Source: Cyanophora paradoxa | Lineage: Eukaryota; Glaucocystophyceae; Cyanophorales; Cyanophoraceae | Direction: 5' to 3' | DNA length: 64,000 nt | Assembly (NCBI GenBank): GCA_004431415.1 | Contig: QPMI01000039.1 | Span: 496,001-560,000, forward strand | Translations under genes and position numbers: made by a program | In this document: in pieces, positions 1-10,300 of the stretch | Layout of the letters: each line of letters opens with the position of its first letter | How positions within the stretch are numbered: position 1 is the stretch's first letter | The notes under the pieces: generated by a model | What the model was told of the DNA's origin: nothing | The model's database searches: none | The model's input: the letters and a program-made list of their open reading frames with translations, nothing else

Positions 1-30
1 GGATCCAGTCACAATTGTTTGTTTGCAACC

Positions 31-50
31 AATCCAATCCAATCCAATCC
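31..50. repeat. (AATCC)4 microsatellite
   Basis: Four perfect AATCC units lie just inside the left end of the window, in AT-richer DNA. The array is too short and isolated to call telomeric. Nothing else is visible between it and the 3' end of the first gene. Confidence 0.8.
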
Positions 51-250
51 GAATTAGAGCCCCAATTGTTTGCAACATCTGCGATTGAAGAGCTTATGTT
101 ATTACGTATACTAAGTTAGACATTGAGTCGAAATCGATGTCGTCTTCGGTCGGCCAGAAGTCGTCTTCGTGTAGCCAGTTGCCCGGTCGGAAGAGCTCGT
201 CACGTAGAACATTGATACCTGCGCAGTGATGTATCAACTTCAAATCGATG

Positions 251-2033
251 TCACTCATGAAAAACAAAACCGGCAGTTGCGTCCATACCGTCGACGATAT
301 ACGTATTGCCGTCGAGATGGCAGCACGTGCAGTCGGGGCCGACGTCGATCGCGTCCTTCAGGCGGGGGCCGAGCCGCTCCAGCGCGTTCCCCGTCACAGC
401 GCCCTTGCCGCCGTTGCTGACGAAGATGCCCCACTGCTGGTCGTGGATCCTGCGCAGAGGCAGCCGTACACGTCCACGTGAGATGGCCGCGGGGTGGGGT
501 TAGAGGGCGATCATGAGGGAGACATAGAAGAGTACAATTGCAAGCTTAAGCTGAAGGGCGTACCGGTTGTCCAACACGACGGGGTCCGCCCCGGTCTTGA
601 TCTCGATGCCCGAGCGCGCGTTGCCGTAGATGTCGTTTCCCAAGAACGTGCCCCGCCCCTTCTCCCGCACGAGGATGCCGCAGGCCTCGCCGTCGTGGAC
701 CTTGTTGCCCCGCACGAACGGGGCCGCGCAGGTCTGGATCGCGAAGCCGCCGAACCCGTTGCCGTAGACGTCGTTGCACTCCGCGACGCCCTTCGCCGAT
801 TCATGGAAGAGGATGCCGGCCTGGCCGCAGTCGTGCACCGTGTTCCCTGCGCACGCGGAATCGGTCAAACAGAGGGCCGGGCGCGGGGTTGGGGCGCCCA
901 CCGCGCAGCGTCGGGGCCGTTCCCTCGTCGCGAACTTCGATGCCGCTCAGTCCCGCACCGAACACGTTGCAGCCCTCCACGACCGCCCGGCTCCCGCCCG
1001 CGATCCACACCGCAGAATTCTTCGTAGCTGCGTTTCGGATCGTGATGCCCTTGACGCTGGGCGCTGCGGGATCCTCGCAAAGTAGCGTGACGCCTTGGTC
1101 CCACTCCAGCACCGCCTCCCGCGGCCCGACGATGCTCACATCCTTGTCCAGAACCACCTGCTCGTAGTACCTGGCGCCCGCGGACGACAATATTAATTTC
1201 GCCAAAACGGCGACCGCCAGCAAACGCCATAGCTATAGCATTCAAATGTACATATACACGTGCACCGGCCGGGGCTGAGGAGGATAGTCTGCCCGGGCTT
1301 GGCGAATCGCACGGCATCCATAATCGAAGATCCGGGGCCAACATTAATCTCAAATGTGGCGTCCTGCGATCCAGTCATCGTTGTCACGTGCACGGAAAAT
1401 TAAATTGAATATCTCGATATTGATTGCACTTGACGCGCCGTAATTTCTACATCCTCAACGGGTCGCGGCCTCCACTGCATCGCAGCCTTTCGCTCAGGAT
1501 CCGTAATCTCAATTGCAAGGATCCCCTGCTTCAAAGGCGTCGCATTCTCTGCGTCCTCATTCCGCTTGCGCTGAACGGCTGCCTCTCGCTCCGCAGTCTG
1601 GAGGCGATCCTGAAGAGAAGAGCAGTGAGCAATACGAAGTACGTATACCGAAGAACGCTGGCCATATGCATGGAGCGTACAGCCAGGGCACGGCGCTCTG
1701 CATTTATCGCGGCTGTATACTTGCGCGCGTGTTTGGATGCGACGGCAACCTGCGAATATCGTACCTAAGTTCAAGCATACAGGTGCACGTGAATTCGAAT
1801 CGATTTGGCAACTCAAAGAACATGAACCGCGGTTTCCGCCGCAGCCAGACGCTCCTGCGCATCGGATCGGCGACAAAATTGTTGAAGCTAACATGTGCGA
1901 AAATAATTCTGAACCGAACGTAACGCACAGCGAAGGCACAACGCTCGGACTCGAGCTCGGTGTCCGCGCGCGCGAGCGCGTCGACGTCGGCGGCTGCACG
2001 CGTTCGCTCCGATCGCGAGCTCGAGGAAGCCAC
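251..2033 (-). CDS. Coiled-coil / right-handed beta-helix protein, copy 1 (FBXO11-like repeats)
   Basis: Seen: the 3' exons are clear. Exon 1363-1266 precedes an intron at 1265-1171. Exon 1170-902, intron 901-847, exon 846-564, intron 563-450 and last exon 449-251 with a TGA follow. The translation carries repeated turns of the form GN.V.DG...GI.V...G.G...GNDVYGN and ADPVV..N, the PbH1/CASH pattern of parallel beta-helix proteins, closest in style to the FBXO11 C-terminal repeats. Upstream (about 1400-2033) lie Ala/Glu/Arg-rich coiled-coil exons in the same orientation. Known: FBXO11 uses such a beta-helix for substrate binding in an SCF ubiquitin ligase. No F-box was recognised, so the role here is open. 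The 5' end is not resolved; an in-frame ATG at 1378 is preceded by a likely splice acceptor, so it is probably internal. Paralogous to the gene at 4339-6495. Confidence 0.6.
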
Positions 2034-2683
2034 AGCCGGCAGCTGCAGCGGAGTAAATATTAATCGAGGGTTGAAAACTTTTGTTCATCGAAGCTTAAGG
2101 CACCGCGAGCTCAGAATTCACTGCGCCCTGCATGCGCAGTTGCGATTTCATGCATAAATATATATATTGCAATATTGGTGATCTGCGCATGCAAGAGCGA
2201 GCATATGCATGACCGAGTACCTCGTCGATATCAGCGTGGCCCTGGACAGCTGCAGCGTTGGAATCATCCGATGACCTCGCCGTCGGCGTCTGCAGCTCAT
2301 GATCGAGATATCAACGCGCGAATTCAAAAATGCGCGGCGCAGGCGGCCGCGGACATCGATCGCGACGTCGACCGACCTGACGAATTCGAATGCGTAAACG
2401 CGAGAAGACGAAGTTCAGGCCTGCAGCCAGCATGCTGATCGATATTGATATGGAGATCTGAGAAGCTTAAGAAGCTTTTAAGAAGACAGAGAAATAGCTA
2501 GAGGAATGTTTGAGCTAGAGGATATATAATGTGTACGTATACATGTACAGATCTAGAGGCCGGGGAATTCGGCACAGCCTAATTTTCGGGAGAGCCAGCT
2601 AAAGGCCATGCGGAGATCTAGAGCTCGAGAGGCAGAACTCTGGGAGTGCATGCAGGGCGAACGGAAAAACACGAGAGCTCGAG
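2034..2683. other. Intergenic, AT-richer
   Basis: No coherent exon was seen on either strand. The stretch is markedly less GC-rich than its surroundings and contains TATA-like runs (around 2155-2170 and 2520-2530). It separates the 5' end of beta-helix copy 1 from the duplicated 3' end of the large VWA gene. Confidence 0.4.
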
Positions 2684-4110
2684 GGGCGCGCGGCGATGCG
2701 GCGGAGTTGCCAAGGACCGTGCCGCAGTGCATTATATTATGATTATTGACAGCTATCCGCGTACAGAACCGCCCAAAGAGATCCGGGCTAAAGAAGCGAG
2801 CGCCGCGAGGACAGCGAGCCCGGAGCTAGCGGGTGGCCTTCGACGGGGTGAGCTCGGGGCGGGGGGCGGGGCCGGCGGGGCCGGGGCCGGGGGCCTGCGA
2901 CGGGTCGCCGAGGCAGAGGAAGGAGCGCCAGAGGTCCCCCAGGAGGCCGCCCCCCGGGGCGCACTTCTCCCCCCCGCCCCGCCCCCCGGGCCCCGGGCCC
3001 CCGGCCCCGGCCCCCGCTGCAGCCCCGGCCCCGGGCTCTCCGGCCGCAGCCCGAGCGACGCCAGCGCCATCGGCTCCGCCCCGTGCCCCTCGCCCGCCGC
3101 CCCGCCCCGCGCCCCGCCCCGCGCCCCTCCCCGAGCCGCCGCGCCTTCTCCTCCACCCGGCCCCGCACCTAGGCCTGCCCGCCCCGCGCCCCTCGGACCG
3201 GCGGCCCCGGCCGCGGGCCGGGATCGGATGGGATGGGATGTGGGCGGACCTGGACGCGGGCGAAGCGCCAGCCGTGCTCGACCTCGGCGATGCGGGCGGC
3301 GCCGTCCACGGCCGCCTCCTTGCCCCCGGCGCCGCCAGGCCCAGGATCGCCCGGCACTTGGCCGCCAGCGCGGCGCGGAACTCGGGGCTCACCGCCCCGC
3401 CGTCGCCGACGCGGGGCCCGCCCCGCCCCCGCCCCCGCCCCGGCCCCGGCCCCGGCCCCCGCCCCGGCCCCGGCCCCGGCCCCGCGCCGAGGCGCTGGAG
3501 GACGTAGCGGGCGGCCTCGGCGCGCTGCTGGCCGGCCCGCGCGGCGGCGGCGCCGGAGGGGCGCTTGGGCTTGGCCCCGGCGGGCGGCGCCGGCTCCGCC
3601 ACCGCCGCCTCCAGCAGCATGTCCAGCATCTGCCGCCCCCGCCCCGCCCCGCCTCAGAGCCGGCGGGGCGGGGCCGGGCCGGGGCGGGGGCGGGGGCCTG
3701 GAGGCGGAGGACTTCGGCGGCGGCGGGGCTCTCCGGGCACGTCACCGCCACCGTCTCCCGGTTCTGCCCCCGTCAACGCGGCGCGGGGCGGGGCGGGGGG
3801 GGGGGGGGGGGGGGGGGGGGGGGCGGGGGGGGGGTACCTGGAAGAGGACGCGCCCCTCGCGGCGGACGACGTACTGGATGGAGAGGGGCGGCGGGCCCGC
3901 CCCCGCCCCCGCCCCGCCCCGGCAGGCCCCGCACGATGAACCCCGCGATGGCCTGCGGCGCGCGTGAGGCCGGAGGGGCGCGGGGGCGGGGCGCGGGGCG
4001 CGGGGGCGGGCCTCGCCGGTGCGGGCGATGGGGACGAGGGCGGGCGCCGGGGGGCGGGGCAGCTCGAGGGCGTAGGGGGGCGAGACGGCGAGCTCGAGGA
4101 GGAGGATGAT
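2684..4110 (-). pseudogene. Truncated duplicate of the 3' end of the CH-ASH-VWA gene
   Basis: This segment repeats 7262-8640 almost base for base: the same exon segments, the same stop (TAG at 2826-2828, matching 7396-7398), and the same flank GCGCGGCGATGCGGCGGAG at its distal end. It encodes only the region C-terminal to the VWA domain (for example AVSPEFRAALAAKCRAILGL). Homology ends at about 4095-4110, where the intact gene continues and this copy runs into unrelated AT-richer sequence. No upstream VWA or ASH exons are present, so it is a gene fragment. The copies differ mainly in the lengths of G/C runs in the introns; copy 1 has an uninterrupted G tract near 3790-3830. Confidence 0.8.
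3787..3834. repeat. Long poly-G tract
   Basis: An almost uninterrupted G run of about 45 nt within an intron of the truncated VWA-gene copy. In the intact copy at 8330-8370 the same intron is a (GGGGC)n array. Such a tract can form a G-quadruplex and its length is prone to sequencing error. Confidence 0.8.
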
Positions 4111-4338
4111 GTTAACGTTCGCGAAATACTTATGTGGATGATGAATGATAACCACGATTAAAATCGACACACAGCAGCATGTTATAAATTATATAACGCT
4201 CTGCGCCCGGGGCGGCGTGGCCCTACGTATACGAACGACAACGTCTCTGATTCTGTAATTTAGATGCGACATTTCTATGAAACATTGTCGGCATCAATAT
4301 TAAGTTGCCATGCAGGGGAACTTCGGGGAAGGTCTGCT

Positions 4339-6495
4339 CTAACGGACGGTGTTGCCCTCGAGGCGGCAGCCCGCGCAGTCGGGCGCCACGTCGATCGCCT
4401 TCTCCTCCCCGCAGCCGAGCCGCTCCAGCGTGTTCCCCGCGACGGTGCCCTTGCCGCCCCTGTGCACGAGGATGCCCCACTGCTGGTCGTGGATCCTGCG
4501 GGGCCCCGGGGATGTTATTCTAGATTATTGAAGCCCAGGAACAGGCAAGGTATTGGATTAAGTTAGAAATTATCGTCAGGGATGAAGCCTAGAAGCATTA
4601 TTAGAGAATGTCGCACCGGTTGCCACGCACGACGGGATCCGCGCCGCCCAGGATCTGGATGCCTGCCTTCGCGTTCCCGTAGACGTCGTTGCCCTCGACC
4701 GTGCCCCGCCCGTTGTTCCACACGACGATGCCGACCTGCTTGCCGTCGCGGACCTTGTTGCCCAGCACGACGGGGTCCGCGCCGTCACTGATCTGGATGC
4801 CCGAGGAGGCGTTGCCGTAGACGTCGTTGCCCTCCGCGACGCCCTTCGCCGACTCGTGGAAGAGAATACCCGCCGCGCCGCAGTCGTGCACCGCGTTCCC
4901 TGCGCAGTGCCGATTGGTCGGAGGTTCCGGGGCAGGGGCGGGGGTTCATGCATATAGCCACCATGTAGCGTGGAAGCCGTCCCCGCGTCGCACACTTCGA
5001 TGCCGTTGAGGCCCGCGCTGGACACATCGCAACCCTCGACGGCCGCCCGGCTCCCGTCCGTGATCCACACCGCACAGTGCGTCGGCGCCGAGCATCGAAT
5101 CGTGATGCCCTTGACGCTCGGCGCCGCGGGGCTCGAGCAGTGCAGCGTGACGCCTTGGTCCCACTCCAGCACCGCCTCCCGCGGCCCGACGATGCGCACG
5201 TCCTTGTCCAGCGTCATCTGCTCGTAGTACCTGTCGCCATCAAATCAGCACGATGGATCGCTAGCAAAAGATACCCCAGCACGGATCGACGGTAAGCTGC
5301 AGATACACACCGGCCGGGGGCGAGGAGGATAGTTTGTCCAGTCTTGGCGGATCGCACGGCATCCATGACTCTGGCTCCGGGACCGACAACGATCTCGCCG
5401 CCATGAATCCCAAACAAGGCGGCCTGGGATGCGAATCAAGGCTCACATGTAACTAGAAATAAGCAGCATTCGACGTCGACGTGCCTTCGCCTCTACGTCT
5501 TGCGCACGCCGCTCTGCGTTATCCGCCCGCTTCTGCTGCGCCGCTGCCTCTAGCTCCGCAGCCTTGAGGCGAGTCTGATCACAAAAGCCCGCATCATTAG
5601 CGCGCCGTCTCGTCGCTGTGGAGGGTTCGGGCGCACGGCGAAGACGCTCCGCTCTGTCTCCATTGCCCGTTCCGAAGTGGTTGCGCGCTCCGATGCAGCA
5701 GCCGCCTGCGAAATCTGGCCTCAATACAATAAAAGCAAGAGTAACTCCGGCAGCTTTGGGCTCTAAGAATTCGCACCTTTTTTGCGGCTTTCGCTGCAGA
5801 TTTCGCGGCCTGAGCGGCCCCTTTCATTACTTTATAAACGGTCCCCGCAGAATTCAAGAAGTAATATTGAAACAATAGTATCGCCACAAACCTTGGTTTT
5901 GGCCTGCTCGGCCCGGCGCTGCTGCCGGGCGGCCTCCGCCTCCGCAGCATACAGACGCCTCTGCGCGAAATTCAAGTTTGGTGAGATCCGTTTGTTTGAT
6001 CATCGTATTGGTCCGCAAACATCGTTTGGGATTACGGTAACATGCACATGCACATGGTTAGATGTAAATGTGCGTGTAAAGCCGTGAACCAAACGCACCG
6101 CGAGGTCGCGGCGCTCGGCGTCCGCGAGGGCGGCCTTGCCCTCGGCCTCGGCCGCGCGCTCAGAGGCAGACGCGGCCTGCATTTGCGAATTTCGCAATCA
6201 GCTTTAGTGAAGCGAGAGTACTCGTGCTGGATTCGCACCAACTTCGCCGCCTCTTCTGCGGATTTCTTTTCCATGCATATGGCGGCGGTGAGGCACTCCT
6301 AAGTTTCGAGATTGAGGAATCGTGGATTCTCAAAGGTGCATTTCGCAAACAGAACCGCACCGCCTTGGCCTTCGAATTCTCCTCGGCGGCGGTGACGAGC
6401 TCCGAAGTCACCGCGTCCCGCGCAGCGGCCTGATACATGTAAGAGCGACATCGATCGCCAGTAGAACTTCGGAAACGGCGCTCGCGCTCGGTCAT
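4339..6495 (-). CDS. Coiled-coil / right-handed beta-helix protein, copy 2 (FBXO11-like repeats)
   Basis: Paralogue of the gene at 251-2033. The last exon 4495-4339 (TAG at 4339-4341) follows an intron at 4616-4496. The preceding exon carries turns such as GNDVYGNASSGIQI and GADPVV.GN, again parallel beta-helix (PbH1/CASH) repeats. Further 5' are several short exons rich in Ala, Glu, Arg and Lys with an ASERA-like motif that predict a coiled coil (about 5460-6470). The ATG at 6495 gives a start followed by the first coiled-coil exon, but an earlier exon cannot be excluded. Relative to copy 1 the beta-helix exons are clearly diverged, although splice sites are at the same places. No F-box was seen. 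Function is unknown; a protein- or carbohydrate-binding scaffold is the family expectation. Confidence 0.6.
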
Positions 6496-6757
6496 CAAAT
6501 TCGCACCGCCAGCTCAGATTCCATCACCTCCCGCGCAGCAATTCGCACACTCTGCGGGCCGTCCGTCGAGTGAAGACACTACAAGCGAATGCGTGTGCGT
6601 TTCGGACCTCGCTGATTGCGGCGAGCAATGTGTCGGAATAATCCGGGAGGGACGAGGCCTGCAAAACCCGAATCGATCAACGCGACGCGCGTGAATTTTC
6701 GAAGGAACGTACACGTGCGGCGTGCGAGACATGCATACGCGCACCTGATCCTCAAGC

Positions 6758-6831
6758 GCTCCGCGATCATTCTCGGACCCTAGGCCTGCAGCTCGCTCCG
6801 CGATCATTCTCGGACCCTAGGCCTCAGCTCC
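6758..6831. repeat. 37-bp tandem repeat, two units
   Basis: The unit beginning GCTCCGCGATCATTCTCGGA occurs at 6758 and again at 6795, essentially perfect. It lies upstream of the beta-helix copy 2 exons. Confidence 0.8.
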
Positions 6832-7261
6832 TGCCGCATGCAGCTCGCACTGTGTATGAAAAGGCGGCGAGAAAATTGCGATCACTCACCCGCGTTCAAA
6901 TCCGTGGCCAGCTGCGCGTCAGCGTCGCGAACAAGCACCATCTTCGAGGCTTGTTAAATTGGGAAACTTTGATCGAAGAGAGAGAGAGAGAGAGGAGAGC
7001 CGAGAGGGGAAACGTTAAGGAGGAATTAAATTATAGAAGCTAAAGGGGATTAATTCGGGAAGGCGAAATGAAATTAAACCCAACGGGTGAACAGAAAAAG
7101 GGGAGAGAGAAGTCGAAGAGTCGAAGAGAGAGAGGAGAGCCGAAAGATCTAGAGGAAACGCGCAGGAGCAATTAAAGGCTCAAGGGGATTAATTCGGGAC
7201 TCCGGGAAGGCGAAACGAATTTACGGGCGAACGAGAAAGGGCGAACGAAGGGCCCAGAGGG
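6832..7261. other. Intergenic, purine-rich with degenerate internal repeats
   Basis: AG-rich DNA with a (GA)n run at about 6978-6993. Two diverged copies of a roughly 120-150 bp element are visible, both containing GGGGATTAATTCGGGA (about 7046 and 7186). No exon was recognised. It separates the beta-helix gene (5' side) from the 3' end of the large VWA gene. Confidence 0.5.
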
Positions 7262-7395
7262 GCGCGCGGCGATGCGGCGGAGTTGCCAAGGACCGTGCAT
7301 CATAATTATAGACAGCTGCCCGCGTACAGATCAAGAACAGCCCAAACAGATCCGCGCCGACGGAACGAGCGCCGCGGGGGCCGCGCAATTGCGAG

Positions 7396-10300
7396 CTAGC
7401 GGGCGGCCTTCCAGGGGGCGAGCTCGGGGCGGGAGCCGGCGGGGCCGGCGGGGCCGGGGCCGGGGGCCTGCGGAGGGTCGCCGAGGCAGAGGAAGGAGCG
7501 CCAGAGGTCCCCCAGGAGGCCGCCCCCCGGGGCGCAGTTCTCCCCCCCGCCCCGCCCCCCGGGCCCCGGGCCCCCGGCCCCGCTGCAGCCCCGGCCCCGG
7601 GCTCTCCGGCCGCAGCCCGAGCGACGCCAGCGCCATCGGCTCCGCCCCGTGCCCCTCGCCCGCCGCCCCGCCCCGCGCCCCGCCCCGCGCCCCTCCGCGA
7701 GCCGCCGCGCCTTCTCCTCCACCCGGCCCCGCACCTGCCCCGCCCCGCGCCCCTCGGACCGGCGGCCGCGGCCCGGGATCGGATGGGATCCGATGTGGGC
7801 GGACCTGGACGCGGGCGAAGCGCCAGCCGTGCTCGACCTCGGCGATGCGGGCGGCGCCGTCCACGGCCGCCTCCTTGCCCCCGGCGCCCCCAGGCCCAGG
7901 ATCGCCCGGCACTTGGCCGCCAGCGCGGCGCGGAACTCGGGGCTCACCGCCCCCGCCGTCGCCGACGCGGGGCCCGCCCCCGCCCCGCCCCGCCCCGGCC
8001 CGGCCCGGCCCCGGCCCCGGGCCGAGGCGCTGGAGGACGTAGCGGGCGGCCTCGGCGCGCTGCTGGCCGGCCCGCGCGGCGGCGGCGCCGGAGGGGCGCT
8101 TGGGCTTGGCCCGGCGGGCGGCGCCGGCTCCGCCACCGCCGCCTCCAGCAGCATGTCCAGCATCTGCCGCCCCGCCCCGCCCCGCCTCAGAGCCGCCGGG
8201 GGCGGGGCGGGGGCGGGGGCGGGGGCGGGGGCGGGGCGGGGCCTGGAGGCGGAGGACTTCGGCGGCGGCGGGGCTCTCCGGGCACGTCACCGCCACCGTC
8301 TCCCGGTTCTGCCCCCGTCAACGCGGCGCGGGCGGGGCGGGGCGGGGCGGGGCGGGGCGGGGCGGGCGGCGAGGGGTACCTGGAAGAGGACGCGCCCCTC
8401 GCGGCGGACGACGTACTGGATGGAGAGGGGCGGCGGGCCCGCCCCCGCCCCGCCCCCGCCCCCGCCCCGGCGGGCCCCGCACGATGAACCCCGCGATGGC
8501 CTGCGGCGCGCGTGAGGCCGGAGGGGCGCGGGGGCGGGGGCGGGGCGCGGGGCGGGCCTCGCCGGTGCGGGCGACGGGGACGAGGGCGGGGGCCGGGGGC
8601 CGGGGCAGCTCGAGGGTGTAGGGGGGCGAGACGGCGAGCTCGAAGAGAAGCGTCGCGGAGTACAGGAACGAGGCGAGCGCCACCGCCTCAAGTTTCTGCT
8701 GCATCTCCGCTGCCCCGCCAGCGCTCGGCGCGGAGCGGGCCGGGGCGGGGCGGGGCGGGCGGGGCGGACCGGAGTCGACGGAGGCGTAGACGAAGCCACC
8801 CTCGTCGGTGCCGGCCTCGCGGCGCAGGCGGTCGAGGAACTGGAAGTCGATGTGCCGCGAGAAGCCGATCGCGTGCACCGCCGTCCGCACCCCGAACGAC
8901 GCCCGCACCTGCCCGCGCGGGCGCGGCGGCCGCGGCCTCTTCAGACCGGCGCGGCGGCGCGGCGGGCGGCGGGCGGCGGCGGGCGGCGGGGGGCGGTGGC
9001 GGTGGGCCGCACGCGGTCGGCGACGGAGCGGAGGAGCATCACTTCGGCGGCGGGGAAGTCCGTCTGCGGGGGCGCCCCGCAGGCGTCCGCGTCGGCTCTA
9101 AGGAGCGGCGGGGGCGGCGCTCGGAGGACCTTGGGGAAGCGGCGGCCGTCGGTCATGAAGGCGACCGCCACGTGCGAGACGCCTGCGGGCGCCGCGGCAG
9201 GCGTCGGCGGCGTCGGGGGCGGGCGATCGGCCTAGAGATATCGCCCTTGAGCTTTCCGGCGCTGCCTAGAGATTCGGGGGGCGGGGCGGGGCGGGGCGGG
9301 GCGGGGCGGACGGTCGGCGTTGCGGGCGAGCTCGATGCCGGAGAGAATCTCCGCCACCTTCGCCAGCGGAGGGCCTGCGCGCCCCGCCGGCCCCGTCGGC
9401 GCCGGCTCGGGCGGGAGGGGAGGGGAAGGCAGCCGCACCGAAGTCGGTGTTGCCGTCGCACCTGTCGAGGGGGAGCGGAAGTAACGATCAGAAGGCGACA
9501 CAGCGTATGCCGTCTATGAACTTTTACTACTATTGTAGCTCCCCCCCCCCCCCCCCCCCCGCCCCCGGCTCCGCGCACATGGCCTGCTCGATGACGGAGA
9601 CGTAGTTCGACTCGTCGAACTTGAGCTCCGCCCTGCCGCGGGCCCCGCCCCGTCGGACCCGGGCGGGCGCCTCGAAGGCAGGTGAGGTGCGGGGCGTACA
9701 CGAAGTCGTTGTAGAGCAGCACGCGGATCTGAGGGGAAGGGAGGGAGCTCAGAACACTCAGGGGGCGAGGGTTCGGGGGCGGGGCGGGCGGGGCGGGCAC
9801 GGAGAGGAGGGAGCGGAGGTGGGGCGGGGCGGCGAAGGCGCGCCCCACGAGGCGCTTCAGGGAGGCCCGCACGTGGCCCCACCTGCCGCCCCGCCCCCGC
9901 CCCCGCCGTCAGATGGAGCAGGAAAAGGGGCGGGCCCGCGAGACAGACAAGGCCGCGACTACGGCCCTAGGCCCTAACGACCCTAATCCCGATGGCGACA
10001 GGATGCTAAAGATAACGGCTCCGGCTCGGGCGGACGGGGGCGGGGGCAGGGGCGGGGCGGGGCGGACGAGGAGGTCATGGAGTTGGAGCGGTCGATGACG
10101 AGGACGAGGAGCTGCCGCTCCGCCACGCTCTCCGGCGGCGCCCGCAGCGCCAGCCCCACGTGCACCTGAGGCGGGCGTTAGAGAGAGACGGGGCCCTCTG
10201 TCTTTCGGTGTGGGCGGGCGGGGCGTGCCTCGCTGGAGCCGTCCTCGGCGCGCCGCAGCAGCGCCTCGGCCCGCATCCGCATCGTCTCTGCCCGCGCGAG

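Noticed and set aside
31-50. Telomere at the left end
   Set aside because: Only four AATCC units, not a known telomere motif, followed immediately by ordinary genic DNA.
2646-4109. Very long plus-strand open frame (487 codons, Pro/Arg/Ala/Gly-rich)
   Set aside because: It is a shadow of the GC-rich minus-strand VWA-gene fragment. Composition is low-complexity, and the equivalent frame is not preserved in the second copy at 7272-8620.
8512-9519. Plus-strand open frame over the VWA exons
   Set aside because: Arg/Gly-rich antisense shadow of exons whose minus-strand frame carries the conserved VWA motifs.
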